NCBI GenBank assembly: GCA_026993285.1 | Contig: JALWTZ010000347.1 | Span: 1 to 13,761 of the forward strand | Length of the DNA stretch: 13,761 nt | From: Lysobacterales bacterium | GTDB lineage: Bacteria; Pseudomonadota; Gammaproteobacteria; Xanthomonadales; S139-57 | Direction: 5' to 3' | In this document: positions 1 through 7,382 of the stretch, one piece after another | Layout: each line of letters starts with the position of its first letter | Position numbering within the stretch: position 1 is the first letter of the stretch | Made by a program: the position numbers and the translations under genes | Notes under the pieces: model-generated | The model's database searches: none | The model's input: the letters and a program-made list of their open reading frames with translations, nothing else | What the model was told of the DNA's origin: nothing

Positions 1-606
1 CCCATGGAAAACTACGGCCTGCAAACCATGTCCATCGGCTACCTCATCGAGGAAGACTCGCCGATGATCTGGCGCGGCCCCATGGTCACCCAGGCCCTGC
101 AGCAACTGCTGCGCAACACCCAGTGGAAAGGGCTGGACTATCTGCTCATCGACATGCCCCCCGGCACCGGTGACGTACAGCTCACCCTGGCCCAGCAGGT
201 GCCGGTCTCCGGCGCGGTCATCGTCACCACACCCCAGGACATCGCCCTGCTGGACGCGCGCAAGGGCCTGAAGATGTTCCAGAAGGTGGATGTGCCGGTG
301 CTGGGCATCATCGAAAACATGAGCACCCACATCTGCAGCAACTGCGGCCACGAGGAGCATATCTTCGGTGCCGGCGGCGGCGAGCGCATGGCCGAGGAAT
401 ACGGCGTGGACCTGCTGGGTTCCCTGCCGCTGGATCGGCGCATCCGCGAGGAAACGGACGAAGGCAAGCCCACCGTGGTGGCCGAGCCGGAATCCCGCAT
501 CGCCCAGAGCTACCGCGAGATCGCCCGCAAGGCCACCGGCCGGCTGGCCACCCAGGCACGCAACCAGGTGGCGGCCTTCCCCTCCATCGTCATCGAAAAC
601 AGCTGA
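1..606 (+). CDS. mrp: Mrp/ApbC-family iron-sulfur carrier ATPase (3' part)
   Basis: This is a P-loop NTPase of the Mrp/NBP35 family, which binds and hands on Fe-S clusters in the cytoplasm. The reading frame is open at base 1, so the gene starts upstream. The Walker A loop is outside the window and about 200 C-terminal residues are visible. Family marks seen are GPMVTQAL, the switch region IDMPPGTGD, TTPQDIALLDARKG, and GIIENMS followed by the C-x-x-C pair of HICSNCG, which in this family carries the bridging cluster between two subunits. The end at SPLPLDRRIREETDEGKP-like sequence and a short tail is typical. It is followed by a strong GC hairpin and then the glyA promoter, so it is probably the last gene of its own transcript. 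The symbol apbC is also used. The family call is firm; the client proteins are unknown. Confidence 0.95.
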   Translation, partial: PMENYGLQTMSIGYLIEEDSPMIWRGPMVTQALQQLLRNTQWKGLDYLLIDMPPGTGDVQLTLAQQVPVSGAVIVTTPQDIALLDARKGLKMFQKVDVPVLGIIENMSTHICSNCGHEEHIFGAGGGERMAEEYGVDLLGSLPLDRRIREETDEGKPTVVAEPESRIAQSYREIARKATGRLATQARNQVAAFPSIVIENS

Positions 607-614
607 CCACCCCC

Positions 615-641
615 GCCGGCGGGCTGCCCGTGCCCGCCGGC
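615..641 (+). terminator. GC-rich hairpin after mrp, possible terminator
   Basis: A perfect 10-bp inverted repeat (GCCGGCGGGC at 615-624 and GCCCGCCGGC at 632-641) has a 7-base loop and begins 9 bases after the mrp stop codon. No T-tract follows, so it does not meet the classic intrinsic terminator rule. It may stop transcription weakly, protect the 3' end or act with Rho. The position between mrp and a new promoter supports a role at the transcript end. Confidence 0.5.
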
Positions 642-661
642 TCCCCAGCGGGCCTGCCGCC

Positions 662-691
662 CTACAGTCCGCACGGAACCGATGCTAGAAT
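662..691 (+). promoter_or_regulatory. Candidate glyA promoter with extended -10
   Basis: TGCTAGAAT at 683-691 is an extended -10 (TG-n-TAGAAT, five of six bases matching TATAAT). The -35 region near 662-668 (CTACAGT) is poor, which an extended -10 can offset. The start of transcription would fall near 698, giving a leader of about 30 bases before the ATG at 730. This is a sequence match only. Confidence 0.5.
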
Positions 692-729
692 GCGTCCTCT
701 TTTCCCACTTGTGATTGCAGGTAGCCACC

Positions 730-1986
730 ATGTTCGACCCCCAACGCACCCTGGAAAACTACGACCCCGAACTGGCCCGGGCCATTGAAGCGGAAGCACG
801 GCGGCAGGAAGACCACATCGAACTGATCGCCTCGGAAAACTACGCCAGCCCGCTGGTCATGGCCGCCCAGGGCTCGGTGCTCACCAACAAGTACGCCGAA
901 GGCTACCCGCACAAGCGCTACTACGGCGGCTGTGAGCATGTGGACATCGCCGAACAGCTGGCCATCGACCGCGCCAAGGCCCTGTTTGGCGCCGACTACG
1001 CCAATGTGCAGCCCCATTCCGGTTCCCAGGCCAATGCCGCGGTGTACTTCGCCCTGTTGCAGCCGGGCGACACCGTGCTGGGCATGAGCCTGTCCGAAGG
1101 CGGGCACCTCACCCACGGGGCCAAGGTCAACTTCTCCGGCAAGCTGTTCAACGCCGTGCAGTACGGCATCTCCCCCGACACCGGCGCGGTGGATTTCGAC
1201 CAGGTGCGCCAGCTGGCCCTGGAACACCGGCCCAAAATGATCGTGGCCGGCTTCTCCGCCTACTCGCTGGAGCTGGACTGGGCCGAATTCCGCAAGATTG
1301 CCGACGAAGTGGGCGCCTTTCTGATGGTGGACATGGCCCATGTGGCCGGCCTGATCGCCGCCGGCGAATACCCCAACCCGGTGCCCCATGCCGATGTGGT
1401 CACCTCCACCACCCACAAGACCCTGCGCGGCCCCCGTGGCGGCCTCATCGTGGCGCGCGCCAACCCGGAAATCGAGAAAAAGCTCAACTCCATCGTCTTC
1501 CCCGGCATCCAGGGCGGGCCGCTGATGCACATCATCGCCGCCAAGGCCGTGGCCTTCAAGGAAGCCCTGGACCCCAGCTTCAAGACCTACCAGCAACAAG
1601 TGAAGAAAAACGCCCGCGTCATGGCCGAAACCCTGAAGGCCCGGGGTTACGATATCGTCTCCGGCACCACCGAAAACCACCTGTTCCTGGTGGACCTCAG
1701 CGCCAGGGACATCACCGGCAAGGACGCGGAAGAAGCCCTGGGCCGGGCACACATCACCCTGAACAAGAACACCGTGCCCAACGAACAGCGCAGCCCCTTC
1801 GTCACCTCCGGCCTGCGCATCGGCACCCCGGCCATCACCACCCGCGGTTTCGGTGAAAGCGAATCCGAACAGGTGGCCGGCTGGATCTGCGATGTGCTCG
1901 ACCACATGGGTGACGAAAGCGTGGTGCAGCAGGTGGCGGAACAGGCCACGGCGCTGTGCCGCCGCTTCCCGGTCTACGCTGGCTGA
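730..1986 (+). CDS. glyA: Serine hydroxymethyltransferase
   Basis: This is a PLP enzyme of the cytoplasm that converts serine and tetrahydrofolate to glycine and 5,10-methylene-tetrahydrofolate, the main source of one-carbon units. The 418 residues match the usual 417 or so. Family signatures run through the protein: LIASENYAS, the YAEGYPHKRYYGGC substrate loop, NVQPHSGSQAN, and the PLP-lysine motif TTHKTLRGPRGG with the Schiff-base lysine at about residue 230. The frame is open back to a TTG at 715, but the ATG at 730 is chosen. It is preceded by an AGGT (719-722) at suitable spacing and gives the standard N-terminus MFDPQRTLENYD. nrdR follows after 20 bases. Linking glyA, nrdR and the rib genes is common in gammaproteobacteria; folate one-carbon supply and nucleotide synthesis are related demands. 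Confidence 0.98.
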   Translation: MFDPQRTLENYDPELARAIEAEARRQEDHIELIASENYASPLVMAAQGSVLTNKYAEGYPHKRYYGGCEHVDIAEQLAIDRAKALFGADYANVQPHSGSQANAAVYFALLQPGDTVLGMSLSEGGHLTHGAKVNFSGKLFNAVQYGISPDTGAVDFDQVRQLALEHRPKMIVAGFSAYSLELDWAEFRKIADEVGAFLMVDMAHVAGLIAAGEYPNPVPHADVVTSTTHKTLRGPRGGLIVARANPEIEKKLNSIVFPGIQGGPLMHIIAAKAVAFKEALDPSFKTYQQQVKKNARVMAETLKARGYDIVSGTTENHLFLVDLSARDITGKDAEEALGRAHITLNKNTVPNEQRSPFVTSGLRIGTPAITTRGFGESESEQVAGWICDVLDHMGDESVVQQVAEQATALCRRFPVYAG

Positions 1987-1988
1987 CG

Positions 1989-2003
1989 TCAGCCCAGGGC
2001 TGA
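1989..2003. promoter_or_regulatory. Perfect palindrome over the nrdR ribosome-binding site
   Basis: TCAGCCC-A-GGGCTGA is a 7+1+7 palindrome filling most of the 20-base glyA-nrdR gap. Its right arm contains AGGG (1996-1999), the only good Shine-Dalgarno candidate for the nrdR ATG at 2007. As RNA it could form a short stem with a CCAGG loop that partly hides this site. It does not resemble an NrdR box, which is AT-rich. Function unproven. Confidence 0.4.
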
Positions 2004-2006
2004 AGC

Positions 2007-2519
2007 ATGCACTGCCCCTACTGCAACGCCACGGACACCAAGGTGGTCGACAGCCGCGTGGTGGCGGAAGGCACGCAAATCCGCCGCCGCCGCTGCTGCG
2101 AGCACTGCGGCCAGCGTTTCACCACCCTGGAAACCCAGCAACTGAAACTGCCCATGGTGGTCAAGAGCGACGGCAAGCGGGAAGCCTTCAGCGAGGAGAA
2201 ACTGCGCCGGGGCATGCGGCACGCCCTGAGCAACCGGCCGGTCAGCACCGAGGCCATCGACGATGCCCTGGCCCACATCCTGCGGGCCGCCCAGGCCAGC
2301 GGCGCCAGTGAACTGCCCTCGCGCCAGCTGGGCCACTGGGTGATGGAAGCCCTGAAAAAACTGGACCTGGTGGCCTACCTGCGCTTTGCCTCCGTCTATC
2401 TGCGCTTTGACGACCTGGAAGAATTCCGCCGGCAGATCGAGCAACTGGAGGAAGAAATGCAACGCCAGGCCGACGCGCAACTGTCCCTGCTGGACCATGA
2501 CCCACCCCTTCAGCCCTGA
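2007..2519 (+). CDS. nrdR: Transcriptional repressor NrdR
   Basis: NrdR is the nucleotide-sensing repressor of ribonucleotide reductase genes. The protein is 170 residues. It has an N-terminal zinc ribbon with cysteines at about 3, 6, 31 and 34 (MHCPYC and CEHCGQ) and the arginine patch RRRR before the second pair. An ATP-cone domain of about residues 49-139 contains the signature KSDGKREAFSEEKL and the conserved VAYLRFASVY. The tail after about 150 is slightly long and ends in a glutamine- and proline-containing stretch. It starts 20 bases after glyA, and its last 23 bases overlap the start of ribD in another frame, so the two are translationally linked. This is the usual place for nrdR, in front of ribD. 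Its targets are not in the window. Confidence 0.98.
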   Translation: MHCPYCNATDTKVVDSRVVAEGTQIRRRRCCEHCGQRFTTLETQQLKLPMVVKSDGKREAFSEEKLRRGMRHALSNRPVSTEAIDDALAHILRAAQASGASELPSRQLGHWVMEALKKLDLVAYLRFASVYLRFDDLEEFRRQIEQLEEEMQRQADAQLSLLDHDPPLQP

Positions 2520-3609
2520 AGACCACCGGTGGATGGCCCACGCCCTCCGGCTGGCGCGCCACGGGCTGGCCAGCACCACGCCCAACCCGCGCGTGGGCTG
2601 CGTGCTGGTGCGCGAAGGCCGCCTGGTGGGTGAAGGCTGGCACCGGCAGGCCGGCGGGCCCCACGCGGAAATCCACGCCCTGCAACAGGCCGGCGAACAG
2701 GCCCGCGGCGCCACCGCCTATGTCACCCTGGAACCCTGCGCCCACCATGGCCGCACACCGCCCTGCGCCGATGCCCTCATCCAGGCGGGTGTCCAGCGCG
2801 TGGTGGCCGCCATGGCCGACCCCTACCCGGAAGTGGCCGGCCGCGGCCTGGCTCGCCTGCGGGAAGCGGGCATCCCAACCGAATGTGGCCTGCTGCGCGC
2901 CGAAGCGCAACAACTGAACGCCGGCTTTCTCAGCCGGGTGCTGCGGGGCCGGCCCTGGCTGCGGCTGAAACTGGCCATGAGCCTGGATGGCCGCACCGCC
3001 ATGGCCTCCGGCGAAAGCCAGTGGATCACCGGCGAGGCGGCGCGGCAGGATGTGCAACACTGGCGCGCCCGCGCCTGCGCCATCCTCACCGGGGTGGAAA
3101 CCGTGCTGCAGGACGACCCGCAACTCAATGTACGCCTGCCCGATCACCCCCGCCAGCCCGTGCGCGTGGTGCTGGATTCCAACTGGCGCATGCCGCCCCA
3201 CCTGCGCATGCTCAACGACGGCCAGCCGGTCTGGCAACTGGGCGTGGGCCAGCCCCCGGCCGGCGACTTCCCCGCCCGCCGCCACAGCCTGCCGGAACAG
3301 GACGGCCGGGTGGAGCTGGCCGCCGCCCTGGACTGGCTGGCTGAACAGGGCATCAACGAACTGCATGCCGAATGCGGCCCCACCCTGGCCGGCGCGCTGA
3401 TGCAGGCCGGCCTGGTGGATGAACTGCTGCTCTACCAGGCCCCGGTCATCCTCGGCCACACGGCCCGCCCCCTGCTGGAATGGCCCCTGGCCCGCATGGC
3501 GCAGCGGCAAACCCTGCCTCCCCCGCGACTGCGCAAGGTTGGTGACGATTTGTGCCATCATTACCTGCTGCAGCCACCCGCGGACTGGGCCACACAGGAG
3601 GCACACTGA
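2497..3609 (+). CDS. ribD: Bifunctional riboflavin deaminase/reductase RibD
   Basis: RibD carries out steps two and three of riboflavin synthesis: deamination of the pyrimidine product of GTP cyclohydrolase II, then NADPH-dependent reduction of the ribosyl side chain. The 370 residues match the family. The N-terminal deaminase domain (about 1-145) has the zinc site HAE at 56-58 and PCAHHGRTPPC with cysteines at about 81 and 90. The reductase domain (about 146-370) starts with RPWLRLKLAMSLDGRTA and contains SQWITGEAARQDVQ and NELHAECGPTLAGAL. The frame is open further upstream, but the ATG at 2497 gives the standard start MTHPFSPEDHRWM; translation would begin inside the nrdR 3' end, a 23-base overlap that suggests coupling. 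ribE begins one base after its stop. Confidence 0.97.
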   Translation: MTHPFSPEDHRWMAHALRLARHGLASTTPNPRVGCVLVREGRLVGEGWHRQAGGPHAEIHALQQAGEQARGATAYVTLEPCAHHGRTPPCADALIQAGVQRVVAAMADPYPEVAGRGLARLREAGIPTECGLLRAEAQQLNAGFLSRVLRGRPWLRLKLAMSLDGRTAMASGESQWITGEAARQDVQHWRARACAILTGVETVLQDDPQLNVRLPDHPRQPVRVVLDSNWRMPPHLRMLNDGQPVWQLGVGQPPAGDFPARRHSLPEQDGRVELAAALDWLAEQGINELHAECGPTLAGALMQAGLVDELLLYQAPVILGHTARPLLEWPLARMAQRQTLPPPRLRKVGDDLCHHYLLQPPADWATQEAH

Positions 3610-3610
3610 C

Positions 3611-4258
3611 ATGTTCACCGGCATCATCCAGGCCGTCGGCCACATCGAAAGCCTGCAGGCCCGTGGCGGCGACATGCGCCTGCGCATCTACACCGCCACG
3701 CTGGAAATGCGCGATGTGGCCCTGGGCGACAGCATCGCCGTCTCCGGCATCTGCCTCACCGTGGTGGCCCTGGGCGCGCAAGCCTTTGAAGCGGATGTTT
3801 CCATGGAAACCCTGCAACGCACCCGCCTGGGCGCGCTGAAAGCCGGCAGCCCGGTGAACCTGGAAAAGGCCCTGCGCCTCAACGACCGCCTGGGCGGGCA
3901 TCTGGTCTCCGGCCATGTGGACGGCACCGGCCGGCTGCTGGAACGGACCGAACAAGCCCGCTCCACCCGCATGCGCTTCAGCCTGCCGGCCGAACTGGCG
4001 CGCTATGTGGCCGAAAAGGGCTCCATCACCATCGACGGCATCAGCCTCACCGTCAACCAGGTGGACGAAACCGCCTTCAGCGTCAACATCGTGCCCCACA
4101 CCCTGGCACAAACCACCCTGGGCAGCCTGCAGCCCGGCGAGCCGGTCAACCTGGAAGTGGACCTCATCGCCCGCTACCTGGAACGACTGATGCAGGGTGG
4201 CCCGGCCGAAAGCCTGGAAGCACTGCTGGCACGCAGTGGCCTGACCGGCAAGGGCTGA
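3611..4258 (+). CDS. ribE: Riboflavin synthase alpha subunit
   Basis: Riboflavin synthase catalyses the last step, dismutation of two 6,7-dimethyl-8-ribityllumazine molecules to riboflavin and the pyrimidine precursor. The protein is 215 residues, the normal size, and is made of two tandem lumazine-binding repeats (about 1-97 and 98-200). The start MFTGIIQAVG is diagnostic; repeat 1 has DSIAVSGICLTV and repeat 2 has GSITIDGISLTVN. HLVSGHVDGTG joins them. The ATG at 3611 follows a strong AGGAGG (3596-3601), nine bases away, so a much longer open frame starting at 3419 is not used. The gene is called ribC in E. coli and ribE in many other bacteria. It is one base downstream of ribD. Confidence 0.98.
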   Translation: MFTGIIQAVGHIESLQARGGDMRLRIYTATLEMRDVALGDSIAVSGICLTVVALGAQAFEADVSMETLQRTRLGALKAGSPVNLEKALRLNDRLGGHLVSGHVDGTGRLLERTEQARSTRMRFSLPAELARYVAEKGSITIDGISLTVNQVDETAFSVNIVPHTLAQTTLGSLQPGEPVNLEVDLIARYLERLMQGGPAESLEALLARSGLTGKG

Positions 4259-4263
4259 CCCGG

Positions 4264-4292
4264 TTCCGCCCGCCCATGCCTTCCCCTATACT
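4264..4292 (+). promoter_or_regulatory. Possible internal promoter before ribBX
   Basis: The 61-base ribE-ribBX gap contains TATACT at 4287-4292 (five of six bases of the -10 consensus). A weak -35, TTCCGC at 4264-4269, lies exactly 17 bases upstream. This is the only multi-ten-base gap inside the rib cluster. No conserved FMN riboswitch elements are visible, and the gap is too short to hold one. Plausible but unproven. Confidence 0.35.
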
Positions 4293-4319
4293 ATCCGCCC
4301 CCCCGATGCACGCGCAGCC

Positions 4320-5447
4320 ATGGCACTGAACCGCATAGAAGAAATCCTCGACGACCTGCGCCAGGGCCGCATGGTCATCATGCTGGATGATGAAGACCGC
4401 GAAAACGAGGGCGATCTGGTCATGGCCGCGCCCCTGGTGCGCCCGGAAGACATCAACTTCATGGCCCGCTACGCCCGCGGGCTGATCTGCCTCACCCTCA
4501 CCCGCGAGCGCTGCCAGCAGCTGAATCTGCCGCTGATGGTACGCAACAACCGGGAAGCCCAGGGCACCAACTTCACCGTTTCCATCGAAGCGGCCGAAGG
4601 GGTGACCACCGGCATTTCCGCCTACGACCGCGCCCACACCATCCGCACCGCAGTCAAGCCCGACGCCAAACCAGAAGATATCGTCATGCCCGGCCACATC
4701 TTCCCGCTCATGGCCCGGCCCGGCGGGGTGCTCACCCGCGCCGGCCACACCGAGGCCGGCGTCGATCTGGCCCGGCTGGCGGGGCTGGAACCGGCGGCGG
4801 TCATCGTGGAAATTCTCAACGAAGACGGCACCATGGCCCGGCGGCCTGAACTGGAAGCCTTCGCCCGCGAACACGGGCTGAAGATCGGCACCATCGCCGA
4901 CCTCATCCAGTACCGGCTGGAAAACGAAAAGACCATCCAGCCCGTGCTGGAACAGGCCGTGCCGACCAGCCAGGGGCCCTTCCGCCTGGTGGTATTCCGC
5001 GACAGCGTGGAAAAACAGCTGCACTACGCCCTGGTGCATGGCACCATAGAACGGCAGCGGCCCACCCTGGTGCGCGTGCACCTGCAGGATTTTCTCGGCG
5101 ATGTCCTGCACCTCCGCCGCCCCGACCTGGGCCTGCCGCTGGAAGTGGCCCTGGCGGAAATCGCCCGTCACCCGGCCGGTGTGCTGGTGGTGCTGGGTGG
5201 CAGCCCGGAAAGCGCCGACCAGATCCTGCACAAGCTGCGGGCCCAGCCGGCCCCGGCCACGCCCGACCCGGCCGAGCCGGAACACGTGCAGGAACTGCGC
5301 ACCTACGGGATCGGCGCCCAGATTCTGGCCGAACTGGGCGTGGGCAAGATGGCGGTGCTCTCCGCCCCCAAACGCTTTCACGCCCTTGCAGGCTTTGGCC
5401 TGGAAGTGGTGGAATACCGTGAACCCTCAGCACAAACGGGAGAATGA
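4320..5447 (+). CDS. ribBX: DHBP synthase with degenerate GTP cyclohydrolase II-like domain (RibBX type)
   Basis: The N-terminal half (about 1-200) is 3,4-dihydroxy-2-butanone 4-phosphate synthase, which makes the four-carbon unit of riboflavin from ribulose 5-phosphate. It shows the acidic loop DDEDRENEGD at 23-32, RPGGVLTRAGHTEAGVDL and a C-terminal EILNEDGTMAR. The second half (about 203-370) has the fold pattern of GTP cyclohydrolase II: VRVH at 251-254 and, near the end, YGIGAQILAELGV and AGFGLEVVE. However, it has no cysteine at all, so the three zinc-binding cysteines of the RibA consensus are gone. This matches the RibBX hybrid described in Proteobacteria, in which only RibB is active. 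Automatic annotation would call it RibBA. The ATG at 4320 gives the standard start but has no clear Shine-Dalgarno. ribH follows after two bases. Confidence 0.95.
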   Translation: MALNRIEEILDDLRQGRMVIMLDDEDRENEGDLVMAAPLVRPEDINFMARYARGLICLTLTRERCQQLNLPLMVRNNREAQGTNFTVSIEAAEGVTTGISAYDRAHTIRTAVKPDAKPEDIVMPGHIFPLMARPGGVLTRAGHTEAGVDLARLAGLEPAAVIVEILNEDGTMARRPELEAFAREHGLKIGTIADLIQYRLENEKTIQPVLEQAVPTSQGPFRLVVFRDSVEKQLHYALVHGTIERQRPTLVRVHLQDFLGDVLHLRRPDLGLPLEVALAEIARHPAGVLVVLGGSPESADQILHKLRAQPAPATPDPAEPEHVQELRTYGIGAQILAELGVGKMAVLSAPKRFHALAGFGLEVVEYREPSAQTGE

Positions 5448-5449
5448 AC

Positions 5450-5935
5450 ATGCAAACCCTGGAAGCGCCACTCAACGGCCAGGGCCAGCGGCACGCCATC
5501 CTCTGCGGCCGTTTCAACAGCCTGATTACCGAACAACTGCTCAAGGGCGCCATCGACGGCCTCAAGCGTCACGGCGTGGAAGAAGCGCACATCGACATCC
5601 TCTGGGCGCCCGGCGCCTACGAACTGCCCCTGGTGGCCCGCGCCGTGCTGGAAAAAGACCAGCATGACGCCGTCATCGCCCTGGGCGCGGTCATACGCGG
5701 CAGCACCCCGCATTTCGACCATGTGGCCGGTGAATGCAGCAAGGGGCTGGCCCAGCTCGGCCTGCAATACGGCAAGCCGGTGATCTTCGGCGTGCTCACC
5801 ACCGACACCATCGAACAGGCCATTGAGCGGGCCGGCACCAAGGCCGGCAACAAGGGCTTCGACGCCGCCATGAGCGCCATCGAAATGGTCAACCTGCTCA
5901 AGGGCATCCAGCGCGGAGATCTCCAGGGTGGCTGA
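5450..5935 (+). CDS. ribH: 6,7-dimethyl-8-ribityllumazine synthase
   Basis: Lumazine synthase joins the RibB product with the RibD pathway pyrimidine to give the substrate of RibE; it forms large icosahedral or pentameric shells in the cytoplasm. The 161 residues contain GRFNSLITEQLLKGA, the WAPGAYELP loop and ALGAVIRGSTPHFDHV, where the His of PHFDH is at the catalytic position. FGVLTTDTIEQAIERAG follows. Two in-frame ATGs exist, at 5444 (overlapping the ribBX stop as ATGA) and 5450. The site GGGAG at 5438-5442 is only one base from the first but seven from the second, so 5450 is preferred. Using 5444 would add two residues. Its 3' end overlaps nusB by eight bases. Confidence 0.97.
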   Translation: MQTLEAPLNGQGQRHAILCGRFNSLITEQLLKGAIDGLKRHGVEEAHIDILWAPGAYELPLVARAVLEKDQHDAVIALGAVIRGSTPHFDHVAGECSKGLAQLGLQYGKPVIFGVLTTDTIEQAIERAGTKAGNKGFDAAMSAIEMVNLLKGIQRGDLQGG

Positions 5936-6383
5936 GCCGCGGAAGAAAAAGGGCAAAAGCCCACGCAGCAAGGCCCGCCAGCGGGCGCTGCAGGCCCTGT
6001 ACCAGTGGCTGATGACCCACGGCGACATCGAAGCCATCCTGCGCCAGTTCCAGGAAGAGCAGGACTTCAGTCACATCGACGTGGAACTGTTTCTGCAACT
6101 GGCGCGCAAGGCCAGCGAAGAAGCACCGCTGCTCATTGAAAAACTGCAACCGCACATGAAACTGGCCTGGGAACAGGTGGAACCCACCGAAAAGGCCGCC
6201 CTGCTGGTGGGTGCGGCCGAACTGCTGTTCTTCCCCGCCGTGCCCGCCGCCGTGGCCATCAACGAAGCGGTGGAACTGTGCCGCACCTTCGGCTCCCAGG
6301 ACGCGCACACCTTCATCAACGCCGTGCTGGACAAGCTGGCCCGGGAAGCCCGCCCGCAGGAAATGCAGGCCCGCAACGGCTGA
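5928..6383 (+). CDS. nusB: Transcription antitermination factor NusB
   Basis: NusB binds boxA RNA with NusE (ribosomal protein S10) and supports antitermination of rRNA transcription. The 151 residues are a little longer than the usual 139 because of a basic N-terminal tail (about residues 4-17, rich in Lys and Arg). The core starts at ARQRALQALYQWLM. Further family marks are VEPTEKAALLVGAAEL and PAAVAINEAVELCRTFGSQDAHTFINAVLDKL-type sequence near the end. The start is a GTG at 5928, with GGAGA (5915-5919) eight bases upstream, inside the end of ribH. The ribH-nusB-thiL order is the classical gammaproteobacterial arrangement. Confidence 0.97.
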   Translation: MAEPRKKKGKSPRSKARQRALQALYQWLMTHGDIEAILRQFQEEQDFSHIDVELFLQLARKASEEAPLLIEKLQPHMKLAWEQVEPTEKAALLVGAAELLFFPAVPAAVAINEAVELCRTFGSQDAHTFINAVLDKLAREARPQEMQARNG

Positions 6384-6402
6384 AGCGGGTGCCGGCGAAC
6401 AC

Positions 6403-7368
6403 ATGGAATGGGCCCTGATCGATCAACTGCTCAAACAGCTGCACCGGCCGGAAAGCCCGCAAGCCCTGCCGCTGGGCCCCGGCCACGACAGCGCCATTCT
6501 GCGCCCGCGCGCCGGGCATGATCTGGTCGTCTGCCACGATGTGCTCAACGCCGGCGTGCATTTTCCCGAACGCACCGCCCCCTTCGACATCGGCTGGAAG
6601 GCCCTGGCGGTCAACCTCAGCGACCTGGCCGCCAGCGGCGCCCGTCCCCGCTGGATGACCCTGGGCCTGAGCCTGCCCGCGGCCGACCCCCACTGGCTGG
6701 AAGCCTTCGCCACCGGCATGCGGGCCCTGCTGCGCACCCTGCCCGAAGACTGCCACCCCAACCTCATCGGCGGCGACACCACCCGCGGCCCCCTGAGCAT
6801 CGCCGTGCAACTTTTGGGTGAAGTGCCCCGGGGCCAGGGCCTGAGCCGTACCGGTGCCCGCCCCGGAGACGGCATCTGGCTCACCGGCCCGCTGGGCGAT
6901 GCCGCCGCCGCCCTGCACGGCCTGCAACAGGGCCTGCCCGTGGCCGAACCCCTGCTGGCCGCCCTCAACCGCCCCCGGCCACAACTGCAGGCCGGCCTGC
7001 AACTGCGTGCCCATGCCAGCGCCTGCATCGACATTTCCGACGGTCTGCTGGCCGATCTGGGCCATGTGCTGCGGGCTTCCGGCTGCGGCGCCACCCTGGA
7101 ACTGGCCGCCCTGCCCGAAAGCCCCCTGTTCACCGCCTTCTGCCAGCGCTTTGGTCTGGACAGCCGCCCCCTGCAACTGGCCGGCGGCGACGATTACCAG
7201 CTCTGCTTCACCCTGCCGCCCGCAGCCGAGCCGACCCTGTCCGTCCTGCTGGCGGGCTGCCAGCGCATCGGCCGTATCGAAAGTGAACCCGGCCTGCGCC
7301 TGTGCCATGACAACGGCCGGCTGGAAAAGCCGAACCCGGAACGGCCCGGCTATCAGCACTTTGCCTGA
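6403..7368 (+). CDS. thiL: Thiamine-monophosphate kinase
   Basis: ThiL phosphorylates thiamine monophosphate with ATP to give the active cofactor thiamine diphosphate. The 321 residues are close to the usual 325 and show most family motifs: FDIGWKALAVNLSDLAASGA, LIGGDTTRGPLSI, GDGIWLTGPLGDAAA, CIDISDGLLADLGHV and AGGDDYQLCFT. The first metal-binding segment is odd. The usual GxGDDxA reads GPGHDSA (His at about 28), and the usual TDTLVxGxHF reads HDVLNAGVHF (about 45-54). The D of HDV is kept but its flanking threonines are lost. The last motif is GGDDYQ instead of GGEDYE. The ATG at 6403 lies 19 bases after nusB and gives the expected N-terminus, though no strong Shine-Dalgarno is seen. Its stop faces the stop of the next, oppositely oriented gene at 14 bases. 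Confidence 0.95.
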   Translation: MEWALIDQLLKQLHRPESPQALPLGPGHDSAILRPRAGHDLVVCHDVLNAGVHFPERTAPFDIGWKALAVNLSDLAASGARPRWMTLGLSLPAADPHWLEAFATGMRALLRTLPEDCHPNLIGGDTTRGPLSIAVQLLGEVPRGQGLSRTGARPGDGIWLTGPLGDAAAALHGLQQGLPVAEPLLAALNRPRPQLQAGLQLRAHASACIDISDGLLADLGHVLRASGCGATLELAALPESPLFTAFCQRFGLDSRPLQLAGGDDYQLCFTLPPAAEPTLSVLLAGCQRIGRIESEPGLRLCHDNGRLEKPNPERPGYQHFA

Positions 7369-7382
7369 ACCAGCGGAAAACC

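Noticed and set aside
4259..4319. FMN riboswitch before ribBX
   Set aside because: The gap is 61 bases, too short for the element, and none of its conserved blocks is present. The region before ribD is coding sequence of nrdR.
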